64,000 bases of DNA from Prochlorococcus marinus. Its GTDB lineage: Bacteria; Cyanobacteriota; Cyanobacteriia; PCC-6307; Cyanobiaceae. Location of the stretch: the NCBI RefSeq assembly GCF_001180265.1, contig NZ_CVSW01000073.1, positions 1 to 64,000 of the forward strand, read 5' to 3'. Below the pieces are notes generated by a model. The model worked only from the letters and a program-made list of their open reading frames with translations, made no database searches and was not told where the DNA came from. The translations under genes were made by a program, and so were the position numbers. Position 1 is the first letter of the stretch. Every line of letters starts with the position of its first letter. Positions 1 through 7,552 of this stretch are shown one piece after another.

Positions 1-69
1 ATCACTTCTTGGAAAGGCAATTGGTAGGAAATTAAGTACAGTAGAGTGTTGTTTATTAATTGACGAAGC
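1..69 (+). repeat. inverted copy of an internal nrdJ segment
   Basis: Bases 1-63 are identical to the reverse complement of 11017-10955, inside nrdJ; one mismatch at 64 is followed by five further matches to 69, then similarity ends. The copy is in the same reading frame as nrdJ and encodes its GKAIGRKLSTVECCLLIDEA stretch. Homology stops abruptly inside what then reads as a sigma factor, so this is a junction, not a gene family. It may be an amplification or assembly chimera, or a real short duplication. Confidence 0.9.
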
Positions 70-484
70 CAATGATGTAGTACAAATTTCTTTAATTAAA
101 ATTTGGCAATCAGCTCCTCGCTGGGTAAATAAAGGAAGTGTTGAAGGATATGTTTATAAGATAGTGTTTTCAACTTGCATGGATTTCCTAAGAAGACATA
201 AAAGCTTCAATGAATTTAAAGATAATTATTCCAATCTAGAAATTACAAATAACAATAACAGTAATTATGAATTAAGAAAAATGCTATTGAATAATATTCA
301 AAAACTTCCTACACATCAAAAAGAAGCTATTCTGCTACATTATTTTTGTGGTTATAAACAGAAGGAAGTGTCTAATATTTTAAAAAAAACCGAAAAAGCT
401 ACTGAAAGCCTAATTATACGGGCTCGCAAAAAATTAAAAACTATTTTGCCTAAGGATTTATTGGAGGAATTATTGTATGTCTAA
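2..484 (+). CDS. ECF-type RNA polymerase sigma factor, 5' end replaced or missing
   Basis: The frame is open from the window edge. After the nrdJ-derived first ~21 codons it reads as a sigma-70 family factor of ECF type. DEANDVVQISLIKIW resembles region 2 (the usual DAEDVVQE motif), and the second half has a region 4 helix-turn-helix: LPTHQKEAILLHYFCGYKQKEVS, then repeated Arg/Lys. It would bind core RNA polymerase and direct it to specific promoters. The true N-terminus and start are not visible. The stop overlaps the next gene by 8 bases, suggesting translational coupling to a small membrane protein, an arrangement common for ECF sigma/anti-sigma pairs. Family assignment is fairly sure; its regulon is unknown. 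Confidence 0.7.
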   Translation, partial: SLLGKAIGRKLSTVECCLLIDEANDVVQISLIKIWQSAPRWVNKGSVEGYVYKIVFSTCMDFLRRHKSFNEFKDNYSNLEITNNNNSNYELRKMLLNNIQKLPTHQKEAILLHYFCGYKQKEVSNILKKTEKATESLIIRARKKLKTILPKDLLEELLYV

Positions 485-737
485 ATTAAAAAAGGAATGT
501 CTTAATCAAATGATTGAGAATGCACTCTCTTACAAGCAAGAATCAAAAAGATTTAACTCAGATTTTTTACATAAAAGGCTTAAAGGTTTAAGTTTAAAAC
601 CGAAAGTATATGGACTAACTTTTGCTTCATTGATCATAACTTGCGTCTTTATTCCTCAAATTTTTACATCAAGAAATTTAGTTGATGTAGATCAATTAAA
701 TGATTACCTGACTTTAAGTATTATTGATGATTTTTAA
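477..737 (+). CDS. small single-TM protein coupled to the sigma factor (possible anti-sigma)
   Basis: This 86-residue protein has a basic, hydrophilic N-terminal half and one hydrophobic segment at about residues 46-63 (VYGLTFASLIITCVFIPQIF), followed by a short acidic tail. Its ATG lies within the last codons of the upstream sigma factor, so the two are probably co-translated. A cytoplasmic domain, one membrane helix and a tail next to an ECF factor is the layout of many anti-sigma factors, but no zinc-binding HxxxCxxC motif is present and I recognise no family. The anti-sigma role is inference from position only. Confidence 0.6.
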   Translation: MSKLKKECLNQMIENALSYKQESKRFNSDFLHKRLKGLSLKPKVYGLTFASLIITCVFIPQIFTSRNLVDVDQLNDYLTLSIIDDF

Positions 738-946
738 TGGTTATGTTTATGCATACTGCATGGCATCCATTTATCCCCCATTTGATGAGCACCTTCACAA
801 TCAAATTTATAAGCTTCTTTTTCAGCCTGTTCTTTTGTATCAAATAACATTGGCATTTTTATTTGTTTTTCGGCTTGTTTATTGGAACAACCCAAAGTAA
901 GAATCATCATGTAAAGAAAAGAAAGAAAAGAAAGAAAACGTTTCAA
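734..946 (-). CDS. DUF3721-type small lipoprotein
   Basis: This 70-residue protein starts with a lipoprotein signal peptide whose lipobox is LTLGC at about residues 16-20, so it is probably lipid-anchored. The mature part matches the DUF3721 pattern known from marine picocyanobacteria: MLFDTKEQAEKEAYKFDCEG, then GAHQMGDKWMPCSMH. The two cysteines and the His-rich C-terminus (HKHNH) could bind metal, but the function is unknown. It converges on the preceding gene with a 4-base overlap of stop codons. Transcription comes from the AT-rich region to its right. Confidence 0.8.
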   Translation of the reverse strand: MKRFLSFLSFLYMMILTLGCSNKQAEKQIKMPMLFDTKEQAEKEAYKFDCEGAHQMGDKWMPCSMHKHNH

Positions 947-1331
947 AATTAATTTATAAATAATGAGAGTTTAGTATTGAATATCTTTGGGAATATTTAA
1001 AAAGATTATTCCTTTACAAAGTTCATGAAAATTGAAGGTTAACTATTCAATAAGACGCATATAACTTATTTATTAATGGTAATTTCTTTTTAAATGAATC
1101 TCGACTATTAAGAGTTCAAATAAGTAAAGTAGTATCTTGTATTGGTTTTCTATCGCTGGTCCTTGCTAACTATTCGAAAATATTACAAAAAGAAACTTCA
1201 AAAAATTATCTTTGACTTCATGACTGAGATAATTAAGATATAAGCTTATTCTCTCCTTAATCGTAAACTCCTAAAAGCCTAAATTATGATTTTAAGTAGG
1301 TATACCTTGTCCTCACGAGTATGTGGCTGAC
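947..1331. other. intergenic, no gene recognised
   Basis: This AT-rich stretch lies between the DUF3721 lipoprotein and the possible microprotein at 1332. It must hold the promoter of the leftward lipoprotein gene. I found no tRNA, repeat or convincing hairpin. Short open stretches are present but none has a good ribosome binding site. Confidence 0.5.
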
Positions 1332-1403
1332 ATGTTTAGAGATATCGCAGATGCTCTTGAATTTTCTCATCATGAATCTGAAAGTAATTGTTCATGCTGT
1401 TAA
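1332..1403 (+). CDS. possible Cys-rich microprotein (23 aa)
   Basis: The frame 1332-1403 encodes MFRDIADALEF, a His/Glu/Ser stretch and a C-terminal NCSCC. It stays open upstream to 1296, where the residues PCPHEYVAD precede the ATG, and a GTG at 1323 is an alternative start. The composition is more protein-like than expected for random AT-rich DNA, and three clustered cysteines suggest metal binding. It is not a known family. It could also be the remnant of a decayed gene, since no start fits the full open stretch. Confidence 0.3.
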   Translation: MFRDIADALEFSHHESESNCSCC

Positions 1404-1558
1404 ATTCTGAGCTGAATTAAATAATTCCTGTATTACTTCTATACAGAAACTGATAATGATTAGACTTTTTCTGAGATTTTTCTTTGAAATTACTTGTTTT
1501 TATTGATTTTTGTTTATAAAAATGTAGTTATTGGCACAAATTTTGGAACTTTAATATT

Positions 1559-2671
1559 TTGGGATCATATAAAGTAAAAACCTCATATAAGGAAAAATCA
1601 TTTTCTTTTTCAAGAATCGGACCTGATATTTACGGCTCCACTCATCCTCAGAATTTATTATCTGAAATTAAGGAAAGAGCAGAATTTCTATATGAGTTAT
1701 TGGACAGGCATGTAATTTCCATAGACCCCTTCAGTAAAGATTGTCTTCTACAACTTTTCAGGCTGGCGGCAAAATTCGAAAGTAACCCAAACAGATATAT
1801 TTCCCATAACAGTCCCCTCAAGGGAAAGATACTCATAAATGCCTTCTATGAACCAAGCACCAGAACAAGGTTATCGTTTGATAGCGCATGGCACAGGCTG
1901 GGCGGAGATTCAATAAATATCACCGATAAAAGTTCCACTGGAATTGCCAAGGGAGAAACCCATCTGGATATTGCTCATATGTTTAATAATTACGGAGACT
2001 GCGTTGTCCTCAGAGAAAGTGACAATGAGGCGATCTTTGAAATGACAAAATCATTGAGAATTCCAATAATCAATGCCGGTAACGGAATCAATGAACATCC
2101 CACTCAGGCGATGTCTGATCTTTATACGATTTTTAAATGGAGACCGCATCTGGTTAACAAATCAATTGATGATAGTGAAAAAATAACCATTGGTATCATC
2201 GGAGTTCCATCACGTATGAGAACAGTCAGATCTCTTCTGAAATTATTCTGCAAGTTTCCATATTTCATAAAAAAAATTATTGTCATTTATGATGACAAAT
2301 CAATTGATCAGAACGATTTATTTGATGAAGGCCAGCTTGAACAACTTATTGAATCTGATCTGAAGATTGAGCTGGAGACGGATATGCAAAAAGTATTGCC
2401 TTCCCTGGACGTTACCTATATAAATGCAATTGCATGGGTGGGAGAAAATTATGAGGTTCATGGAAGTTCATTTAAATTGCACAGTGAGTTGCCATTTAAA
2501 AAAGATTCCATAATATTGCATCCACTTGCTCGTGGTTCTGAATTATCAACATCATTGGATCAGACCTCGAAAAATTGGTATTTTGCTCAGTCAAGAGGAG
2601 CGGTATTTGTAAGAATGGCATTACTTACCTGTCTGATGGATAGAACAACAAGAGTGATGGATGTCGTTTAA
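1559..2671 (+). CDS. divergent aspartate carbamoyltransferase-like enzyme
   Basis: A 370-residue member of the aspartate/ornithine carbamoyltransferase family. The carbamoyl-phosphate site is intact: FYEPSTRTR at 96-104, Lys131 in AKGETH, Arg152, HPTQ at 180-183 and SRMRTVRSL near 218-226. The second-substrate site is not: E. coli PyrB Arg229 and Gln231 (motif YMTRVQ) align with Ala290 and Ala292 (YINAIA), and HPLPR is HPLAR at 321-325. It therefore probably carbamoylates an amine other than aspartate. An N-terminal extension of about 50 residues precedes the family core. The only plausible start is TTG 1559. It sits 4 bases before an AsnB-like gene and is visibly less AT-rich than the neighbouring core genes, suggesting acquisition. 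Confidence 0.85.
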   Translation: MGSYKVKTSYKEKSFSFSRIGPDIYGSTHPQNLLSEIKERAEFLYELLDRHVISIDPFSKDCLLQLFRLAAKFESNPNRYISHNSPLKGKILINAFYEPSTRTRLSFDSAWHRLGGDSINITDKSSTGIAKGETHLDIAHMFNNYGDCVVLRESDNEAIFEMTKSLRIPIINAGNGINEHPTQAMSDLYTIFKWRPHLVNKSIDDSEKITIGIIGVPSRMRTVRSLLKLFCKFPYFIKKIIVIYDDKSIDQNDLFDEGQLEQLIESDLKIELETDMQKVLPSLDVTYINAIAWVGENYEVHGSSFKLHSELPFKKDSIILHPLARGSELSTSLDQTSKNWYFAQSRGAVFVRMALLTCLMDRTTRVMDVV

Positions 2672-2675
2672 ATAG

Positions 2676-4688
2676 ATGTGTGGAATAGGCGGGGTTTTTA
2701 ATAAATCAAAAGATAAATCTGTTGAACCTCAGATTCTTGTAAATATGGCGGCTATTCAAAGCCATCGTGGACCTGACGGTTTTGGATATAAATTATCAGA
2801 TGATGCTTCTTTAGGATTCTGTCATGCGAGATTATCGATAATAGATTTAAATGAAAATCGAGCCAGACAGCCTTTTGTCGGTGGTGCCGAAAATCATATT
2901 CTGATGGCGCATAATGGTGAATTTTATGACTTTCAGAGAATCAGGGCTGATCTTGTTGCACAGGGCGTAAGCTTTTCTTCAAAAAGCGATTCGGAAATAT
3001 TGCTTAGGCTTTATGAGAAATATGGCATTGATGAATCATTATCTTATCTGCGAGGAGAATTTGCCTTTTCATTGTTTGATGCAGAACAGGATTGTCTTTA
3101 TCTTGTAAGAGATCGTTTTGGGATTAAACCTCAATACTGGATTGAGACCGATGATTCCTTAATATTTGGCTCTGAATTAAAAGTATTATTCGCCCATCCA
3201 TCAGTTGAAAGAAAATTTACAGGTGAAGGACTGGTTCATCAATTGATGCAGGTAATGGTACCTGGCTCTACAGCATTCGCCGGTGTTAAACAAGTTAAAC
3301 CCGGATATATCCTTAAGGTCAAAAGAGTAAATAATAAATTTCAGATAACACAGGAAAAATTCTGGGATATAAATTTCCCTAAGAAAAACACTTATGAAAG
3401 AGATAAAAGTGAAAAATATTTTATTGAAAATATTAGAAAAGAATTGTTGAGAGCCGTTGAATTAAGAATGGTCGCTGATGTTCCTGTCGGCTGTTATTTG
3501 TCCGGTGGAATTGATAGTTGCTCAATTTTGGGATTGGCTTCTGCCATAAGTCAAAAATCAGTAAAGGCATTCACGATTGGCTTCAGTGATGAAAGATATG
3601 ATGAAACTTCGATAGCAAAAGAGATGGCTGATGCCACAAATGCAGATCATGAGATTTTAAAAATAAATGGAGATGATCTGTATGGGAATTTTGAAAAGGT
3701 TCTATGGTTTACTGAAAGATCTATTTATAACACCCTTGCAATTGCAAAGTACCTTATGAGTAAAAGAGTGAATGAGCTCAATTATAAGGTCGTTATGACA
3801 GGAGAGGGCTCAGATGAATTGTTTGGAGGCTATCCCGCTTTTAGAAAAGATATGTATACCTATGGCGTCGGAATTTCTAATTCAGAATCTGAGAATCTTA
3901 AAGAAAACCTGGAAAATTCAAATGATATTTTCAAGGGCGCGATGCTAGCTAATAAAGAAATAAGTAATAAATCTTTCAAGGAATTTTTAGGATTTACGCC
4001 AAGTTGCCTTCAACCTTGGCTTGCATGTGAAACTTATGCGAAAAGTCTAGTCTCAAGTAAATATAAAGAGATAACGGAAACTTATGATCCCGGGGCGGCA
4101 ATTTTTGGGGAACTTGACCTTGAACAGTTAGAAAATAGATATGCAATTGATCAGGCTCAGTACGTTTGGATGAAGACTATGCTTGAGGGCCAAATTCTCA
4201 CATGGGGTGGAGATAGAGTGGATATGTCAAATTCAATGGAAGCCAGACCTGCATTTTTAGATCATCACCTAGCTGAAGCTGCCGTTGCTGTCCCCCCTGA
4301 ATTAAGGATTAAAGACAATGTCGAGAAGTATGTTTTAAGAGAAGCTATGTCAGGATTGTTGCCTGAATCACTATATAAACGTGAAAAATTTCCTTTCATG
4401 GCTCCCCCTTCCCATGCAGATAAAGATAATTTAAGTTCTATGCAGGAAATTGTGAATGAATTTTTAAGTCCTGAAAGGATAAGAGAATTTGGAATCTTGG
4501 ATGAAACAGAAGTAAATGATTTGCTGAATAAATTTTTTAGTTCAGAGCTTGATGCCTCAGAAAAAGTACAATTGGATGCAATAATCAATCATCTTTTAAG
4601 CGTTCAGATCTTGTATAAGATTTTTATAATTGAGGATATCCCTGATAAGGCTCAAAAGATGGCTGATAATTTGGGCTGGAAAGTTTGA
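2676..4688 (+). CDS. asnB: AsnB-like glutamine-dependent amidotransferase
   Basis: 670 residues with the two-domain layout of glutamine-hydrolysing asparagine synthetase. The N-terminus is MCGIGG, so Cys2 is the class II glutaminase nucleophile after Met removal; later come the glutaminase residues SHRGPDG and AHNGEFYD. The C-terminal synthetase domain has the ATP PP-loop SGGIDS at 276-281 and GEGSDELFGGYP further on. AsnB makes asparagine from aspartate, glutamine and ATP, but relatives form other amides in specialised pathways. Here the gene follows the carbamoyltransferase-like gene after 4 bases and precedes a carbamoyl-amino-acid hydrolase, so a dedicated pathway is more likely than housekeeping asparagine supply. 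The symbol denotes the family only. Confidence 0.85.
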   Translation: MCGIGGVFNKSKDKSVEPQILVNMAAIQSHRGPDGFGYKLSDDASLGFCHARLSIIDLNENRARQPFVGGAENHILMAHNGEFYDFQRIRADLVAQGVSFSSKSDSEILLRLYEKYGIDESLSYLRGEFAFSLFDAEQDCLYLVRDRFGIKPQYWIETDDSLIFGSELKVLFAHPSVERKFTGEGLVHQLMQVMVPGSTAFAGVKQVKPGYILKVKRVNNKFQITQEKFWDINFPKKNTYERDKSEKYFIENIRKELLRAVELRMVADVPVGCYLSGGIDSCSILGLASAISQKSVKAFTIGFSDERYDETSIAKEMADATNADHEILKINGDDLYGNFEKVLWFTERSIYNTLAIAKYLMSKRVNELNYKVVMTGEGSDELFGGYPAFRKDMYTYGVGISNSESENLKENLENSNDIFKGAMLANKEISNKSFKEFLGFTPSCLQPWLACETYAKSLVSSKYKEITETYDPGAAIFGELDLEQLENRYAIDQAQYVWMKTMLEGQILTWGGDRVDMSNSMEARPAFLDHHLAEAAVAVPPELRIKDNVEKYVLREAMSGLLPESLYKREKFPFMAPPSHADKDNLSSMQEIVNEFLSPERIREFGILDETEVNDLLNKFFSSELDASEKVQLDAIINHLLSVQILYKIFIIEDIPDKAQKMADNLGWKV

Positions 4689-4782
4689 ATTCGTTTCTTA
4701 AATTAATTTCTGAAAAGGTGTAAACCAATACAGGTTTTATTTGAAAAATAAGAGAACCTAAGCAGGTTTAAGTAATAGAAGT

Positions 4783-6060
4783 ATGAGTTATAGCGCTGGG
4801 TTAAATATCCTAGAGCCACAGGTAATAAATAGGGAGAGAATCCAAGACTTGATAAATTCTTTTTCTTCAATCGGAGCTTCTGAGAAGGGTTCTGTTTCAA
4901 GAAGAGGTTTTTCTGATGAAGATATATATGCAAGAAATTTTTTTATGAAAACCCTTAAGGAATTAGGTTTGAAAATAAGAATTGATACTGCAGGAAATAT
5001 TATTGCAAGATTAGATGGGCATGATAATAATTTACCTCCCATTGTTACTGGATCTCATCTCGACACTGTTCCAAAGGGAGGTAAGTATGACGGAACTTTA
5101 GGAGTGATTGCAGGAATTGAAATTGCTTTTTTTCTTCAGGAAAATGACATTAAATTAAATAGACCATTTGAAATAATTGTCTTTGCTGATGAAGAATCGA
5201 CAATGATTGGTTGTAAAGGCTTTACAGGTAATTTATCTGTTAAAGAAGAAGATTTTGTTACCAGTAATTCTTGCTCAATAATTGATAATCTTTCTCGGAT
5301 TGGTGGAAATTGGCTTGAGATTAAAAGTGCGGCAAGAAGTAAAAAAGATATATTCGCTTTTCTTGAATTACATGTTGAACAGGGAAAGGTCCTTGAAGAT
5401 GGTGGTTTGGATATCGGAATTGTTAATGGAATAGTAGGTCAAAAAAGAATAACCGTTAGGGTTAAAGGTCAGGCAAATCATGCAGGAACTACCCCGATGT
5501 CAAATAGAAATGACGCACTTTTGGCCGCCTCTAAAATTATTGTTGGCATTGAACAGATAGCTAAAACTACTTCTGAAAGTGCAGTAGCAACAGTTGGTAA
5601 ATTGAAATTACATCCCAATGCGGCAAATGTTATTCCAGGAGAGGCAGTATTCACGATAGATATGAGAGATTTGGATGAAGATGTAATTGGGAAAATGAGT
5701 TTAAGAATTAAGAATCTATGTTCAGAAATTCAAGAAGTTACTGGATGCGTGATACAGATAGAACCTCAATTTGAAGTGAATCCAACTAAGTCATGCCCTA
5801 AATTAGTGAGCTCTTCATTTCATGAATCTGAAAAGTTGGGATTTAAAACTGGAATCTTACCAAGCAAAGCAAGTCATGACTCACAAGAAATAGGAAGGAT
5901 CTGTCCTATGGTAATGATCTTTGTCCCAAGTAGGAATGGTCTGAGTCATTCTTACAAGGAATATACTTCTCTTGATCAATGTGCTAATGGTATTGAGGTT
6001 TTATTAAATACAATATTTTCCATTGATAAGAATTTTTTAGACAAGCCTCTAATGATATAA
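4783..6060 (+). CDS. N-carbamoyl-L-amino-acid hydrolase / allantoate amidohydrolase family (M20)
   Basis: 425 residues of the M20 HyuC/AllC/beta-ureidopropionase group. Visible metal-site motifs are GSHLDTVPKGGKYDGTLGV near residues 87-105, DEEST near 143, ELHVEQG near 195 and, near the C-terminus, SHDSQEIGR with GLSHS. The dimerisation-domain motif ANHAGTTPMSNRNDAL is present. These enzymes cleave the carbamoyl group from N-carbamoyl amino acids or ureido compounds, releasing CO2 and ammonia. ATG 4783 is chosen because it starts the family homology. The stop abuts the next ATG (TAA/ATG), so the DUF1028 protein is surely co-expressed. Placement after a carbamoyltransferase suggests reversal or salvage of a carbamoylated product. 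Confidence 0.85.
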   Translation: MSYSAGLNILEPQVINRERIQDLINSFSSIGASEKGSVSRRGFSDEDIYARNFFMKTLKELGLKIRIDTAGNIIARLDGHDNNLPPIVTGSHLDTVPKGGKYDGTLGVIAGIEIAFFLQENDIKLNRPFEIIVFADEESTMIGCKGFTGNLSVKEEDFVTSNSCSIIDNLSRIGGNWLEIKSAARSKKDIFAFLELHVEQGKVLEDGGLDIGIVNGIVGQKRITVRVKGQANHAGTTPMSNRNDALLAASKIIVGIEQIAKTTSESAVATVGKLKLHPNAANVIPGEAVFTIDMRDLDEDVIGKMSLRIKNLCSEIQEVTGCVIQIEPQFEVNPTKSCPKLVSSSFHESEKLGFKTGILPSKASHDSQEIGRICPMVMIFVPSRNGLSHSYKEYTSLDQCANGIEVLLNTIFSIDKNFLDKPLMI

Positions 6061-6747
6061 ATGACATTTTCAATTATTGGTTTTGATCCTTTAAAAAATA
6101 GATTTGGCGTTGCAGTTTCTTCTTGCCATATAGCTGTTGGCTCAACAGTTTCATTCGTTAGATCACAGGTTGGTGCTGTTGCAACTCAAGGGCAAACTAA
6201 TCCTTATTTAGGAATAAGAAGTCTTGAGTCACTCCAATCCTGCTCTGATTCCAAAATTGTTTTGGAAGATTTAATTAAAGAAGATTTTGGCAGGGAAAAA
6301 AGACAGGTTCACTTAATTGATAAGTATGGAAGAAGCGCATGCTGGACAGGTCAAGAATGTTTCCAGACATGCGGACATATAAGTGGAGAAAACTTTTCTG
6401 TAGCTGGCAATTTTCTAGAGAATATTGAAGTTCTTGAGGGGATGGCTGATGTTTTTAAACAAAGTGATCCAAATATTAAATTAGGGAAAAGACTACTTGA
6501 TGCTCTTAATGCAGGAGAAAATATAGGTGGAGATAGACGAAGTCTCCGTTCAACCTCTAGCGCTCTAAAAGTTAGTGGAGAACTGGGCTTTCCTCTTTTA
6601 GATCTGAGAGTTGATTATCATGATTCCTCTGTAGATGAGCTAATTAGAATTTATAGACATAGTCAAAGTGAATGGGCCCAGGAATGGAGAGACTCAATGA
6701 ATGACTTGCCTGAAATGAATATGAAACAGGAATTTAGAGTCGCGTAA
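6061..6747 (+). CDS. DUF1028 Ntn-hydrolase-like protein
   Basis: 228 residues matching DUF1028: N-terminal MTFSIIGFDP, the FGVAVSS strand, VGAVATQGQTNPYLG and later SVAGNFLE. A solved DUF1028 protein has the Ntn-hydrolase fold, in which Thr2 exposed after Met removal could act as nucleophile; this is family knowledge, not shown here. The last ~50 residues have a Trp-containing tail (SEWAQEWR). The gene abuts the M20 hydrolase with no spacer, so they form one unit and may act on the same amide or ureido compound. No terminator is obvious directly after it. Confidence 0.85.
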   Translation: MTFSIIGFDPLKNRFGVAVSSCHIAVGSTVSFVRSQVGAVATQGQTNPYLGIRSLESLQSCSDSKIVLEDLIKEDFGREKRQVHLIDKYGRSACWTGQECFQTCGHISGENFSVAGNFLENIEVLEGMADVFKQSDPNIKLGKRLLDALNAGENIGGDRRSLRSTSSALKVSGELGFPLLDLRVDYHDSSVDELIRIYRHSQSEWAQEWRDSMNDLPEMNMKQEFRVA

Positions 6748-6875
6748 GCTTTAATAAGTTCAGCTTATAGAGAATATGAGAGTAAGTAATTATACTCACA
6801 CTTATAATTTTTAATTATTAGATTTGTTTCAAGATTGCATTAAGAAGCGTCTTAGCTAAACAACCAACCAAACAA

Positions 6876-7010
6876 ATGAACGAAACAAAAGCTGTTGAGA
6901 AGGAAAAAATCGTAGCTGAGAAGCTTAACGGTAGATTTGCGATGATTGGCTTTATTGCGCTTATTGGCGCATATCTAACAACAGGACAAATTATTCCAGG
7001 ATTTGTATAA
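6876..7010 (+). CDS. hli: high-light-inducible protein (44 aa)
   Basis: A 44-residue protein with the chlorophyll-binding helix of the Hlip/ELIP/CAB family: EKIVAEKLNGRFAMIGFIAL, with the Glu-x-x-Asn-x-Arg ligand signature, then ending TTGQIIPGFV. Such proteins protect photosystems under light and nutrient stress in the thylakoid membrane. Prochlorococcus carries many copies, often in islands like this one. The next ORF starts directly after its stop and a terminator follows, so the two form a small operon. A six-frame search limited to long ORFs would miss it, and the longer reverse-strand frame across it is a shadow. Confidence 0.93.
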   Translation: MNETKAVEKEKIVAEKLNGRFAMIGFIALIGAYLTTGQIIPGFV

Positions 7011-7118
7011 ATGGATTTTATATCTAAAAGACAAGGATATGTACCCCTTAAGGTGGTTCCATACATATTCTTTGTTGCAGTTGTTTTAAGCATCACAACA
7101 ACAACTACAATCGTATAG
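7011..7118 (+). CDS. small single-TM protein in hli operon (35 aa)
   Basis: The ATG follows the hli stop codon with no spacer. The protein begins MDFISKRQGYVPLKVVPYIF and continues into a hydrophobic helix ending in a run of threonines. It has one likely membrane segment and no known domain. Juxtaposition with hli and the shared terminator at 7144-7177 indicate co-expression, possibly as an Hli partner; that role is inferred. Confidence 0.65.
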   Translation: MDFISKRQGYVPLKVVPYIFFVAVVLSITTTTTIV

Positions 7119-7143
7119 TTTTTAAAAACTTGCATCGTCATGG

Positions 7144-7177
7144 AAGTCAGCTAGTAGGGATACGGGCTGACTTTTTT
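7144..7177 (+). terminator. intrinsic terminator of the hli operon
   Basis: The 8-bp stem AAGTCAGC (7144-7151) pairs with GCTGACTT (7166-7173), loop of 14 bases, followed by a T run to 7177. It lies 25 bases after the stop of the 35-aa ORF. Confidence 0.8.
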
Positions 7178-7278
7178 AATTTATATTGAATAAGTGATTT
7201 GGAAGAATTAAATCAAAACCAACAATTAAAAAATAGAGAATATATAGTTAAAACTTTACTTTTTGAATCGCTATTAAC

Positions 7279-7419
7279 TTATTTCGAATTAGTATCAAAT
7301 TCAGGCCTAAATTTAGTAAGTTTAGAAATTGCTAATTCAAGTTCCTCTTCGGAATTAAAACCTAGATCTTCAAAAGATTCTAAACCTAATGAGGTTTCTC
7401 TTTTTAAAATTATTTCCAT
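7279..7419 (-). CDS. small acidic hypothetical protein (46 aa)
   Basis: Starts MEIILKRETSLGLESFEDLG, then a strongly acidic stretch (NSEEELELAISKL) and FRPEFDTNSK. ATG at 7419. It overlaps a slightly longer plus-strand frame (TTG 7199 to 7423), but that frame has the Ser-rich composition typical of the antisense of Glu/Asp codons, so the minus-strand ORF is the better gene. No family recognised. Confidence 0.5.
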   Translation of the reverse strand: MEIILKRETSLGLESFEDLGFNSEEELELAISKLTKFRPEFDTNSK

Positions 7420-7552
7420 TTAGTATAAATTAATTACTTAATACTAGATTTTTATAATTTAAAGAAAATACTTAGTTGTTGATTCAACACCTTAAACCCA
7501 TTTAAAGAATTGACAGTAAATATAAAATGAAAAGTAATAAGCTTATTTTAGA

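Noticed and set aside
6818-7141. 107-codon minus-strand frame across the hli region
   Set aside because: Shadow of the Hli gene (6876-7010) and the adjacent 35-aa ORF on the plus strand, both of which are clearly coding.
7199-7423. 74-codon plus-strand frame starting TTG
   Set aside because: Its Ser/Pro/Lys-rich second half is the antisense of the acidic minus-strand ORF at 7279-7419, which has an ATG and better composition.
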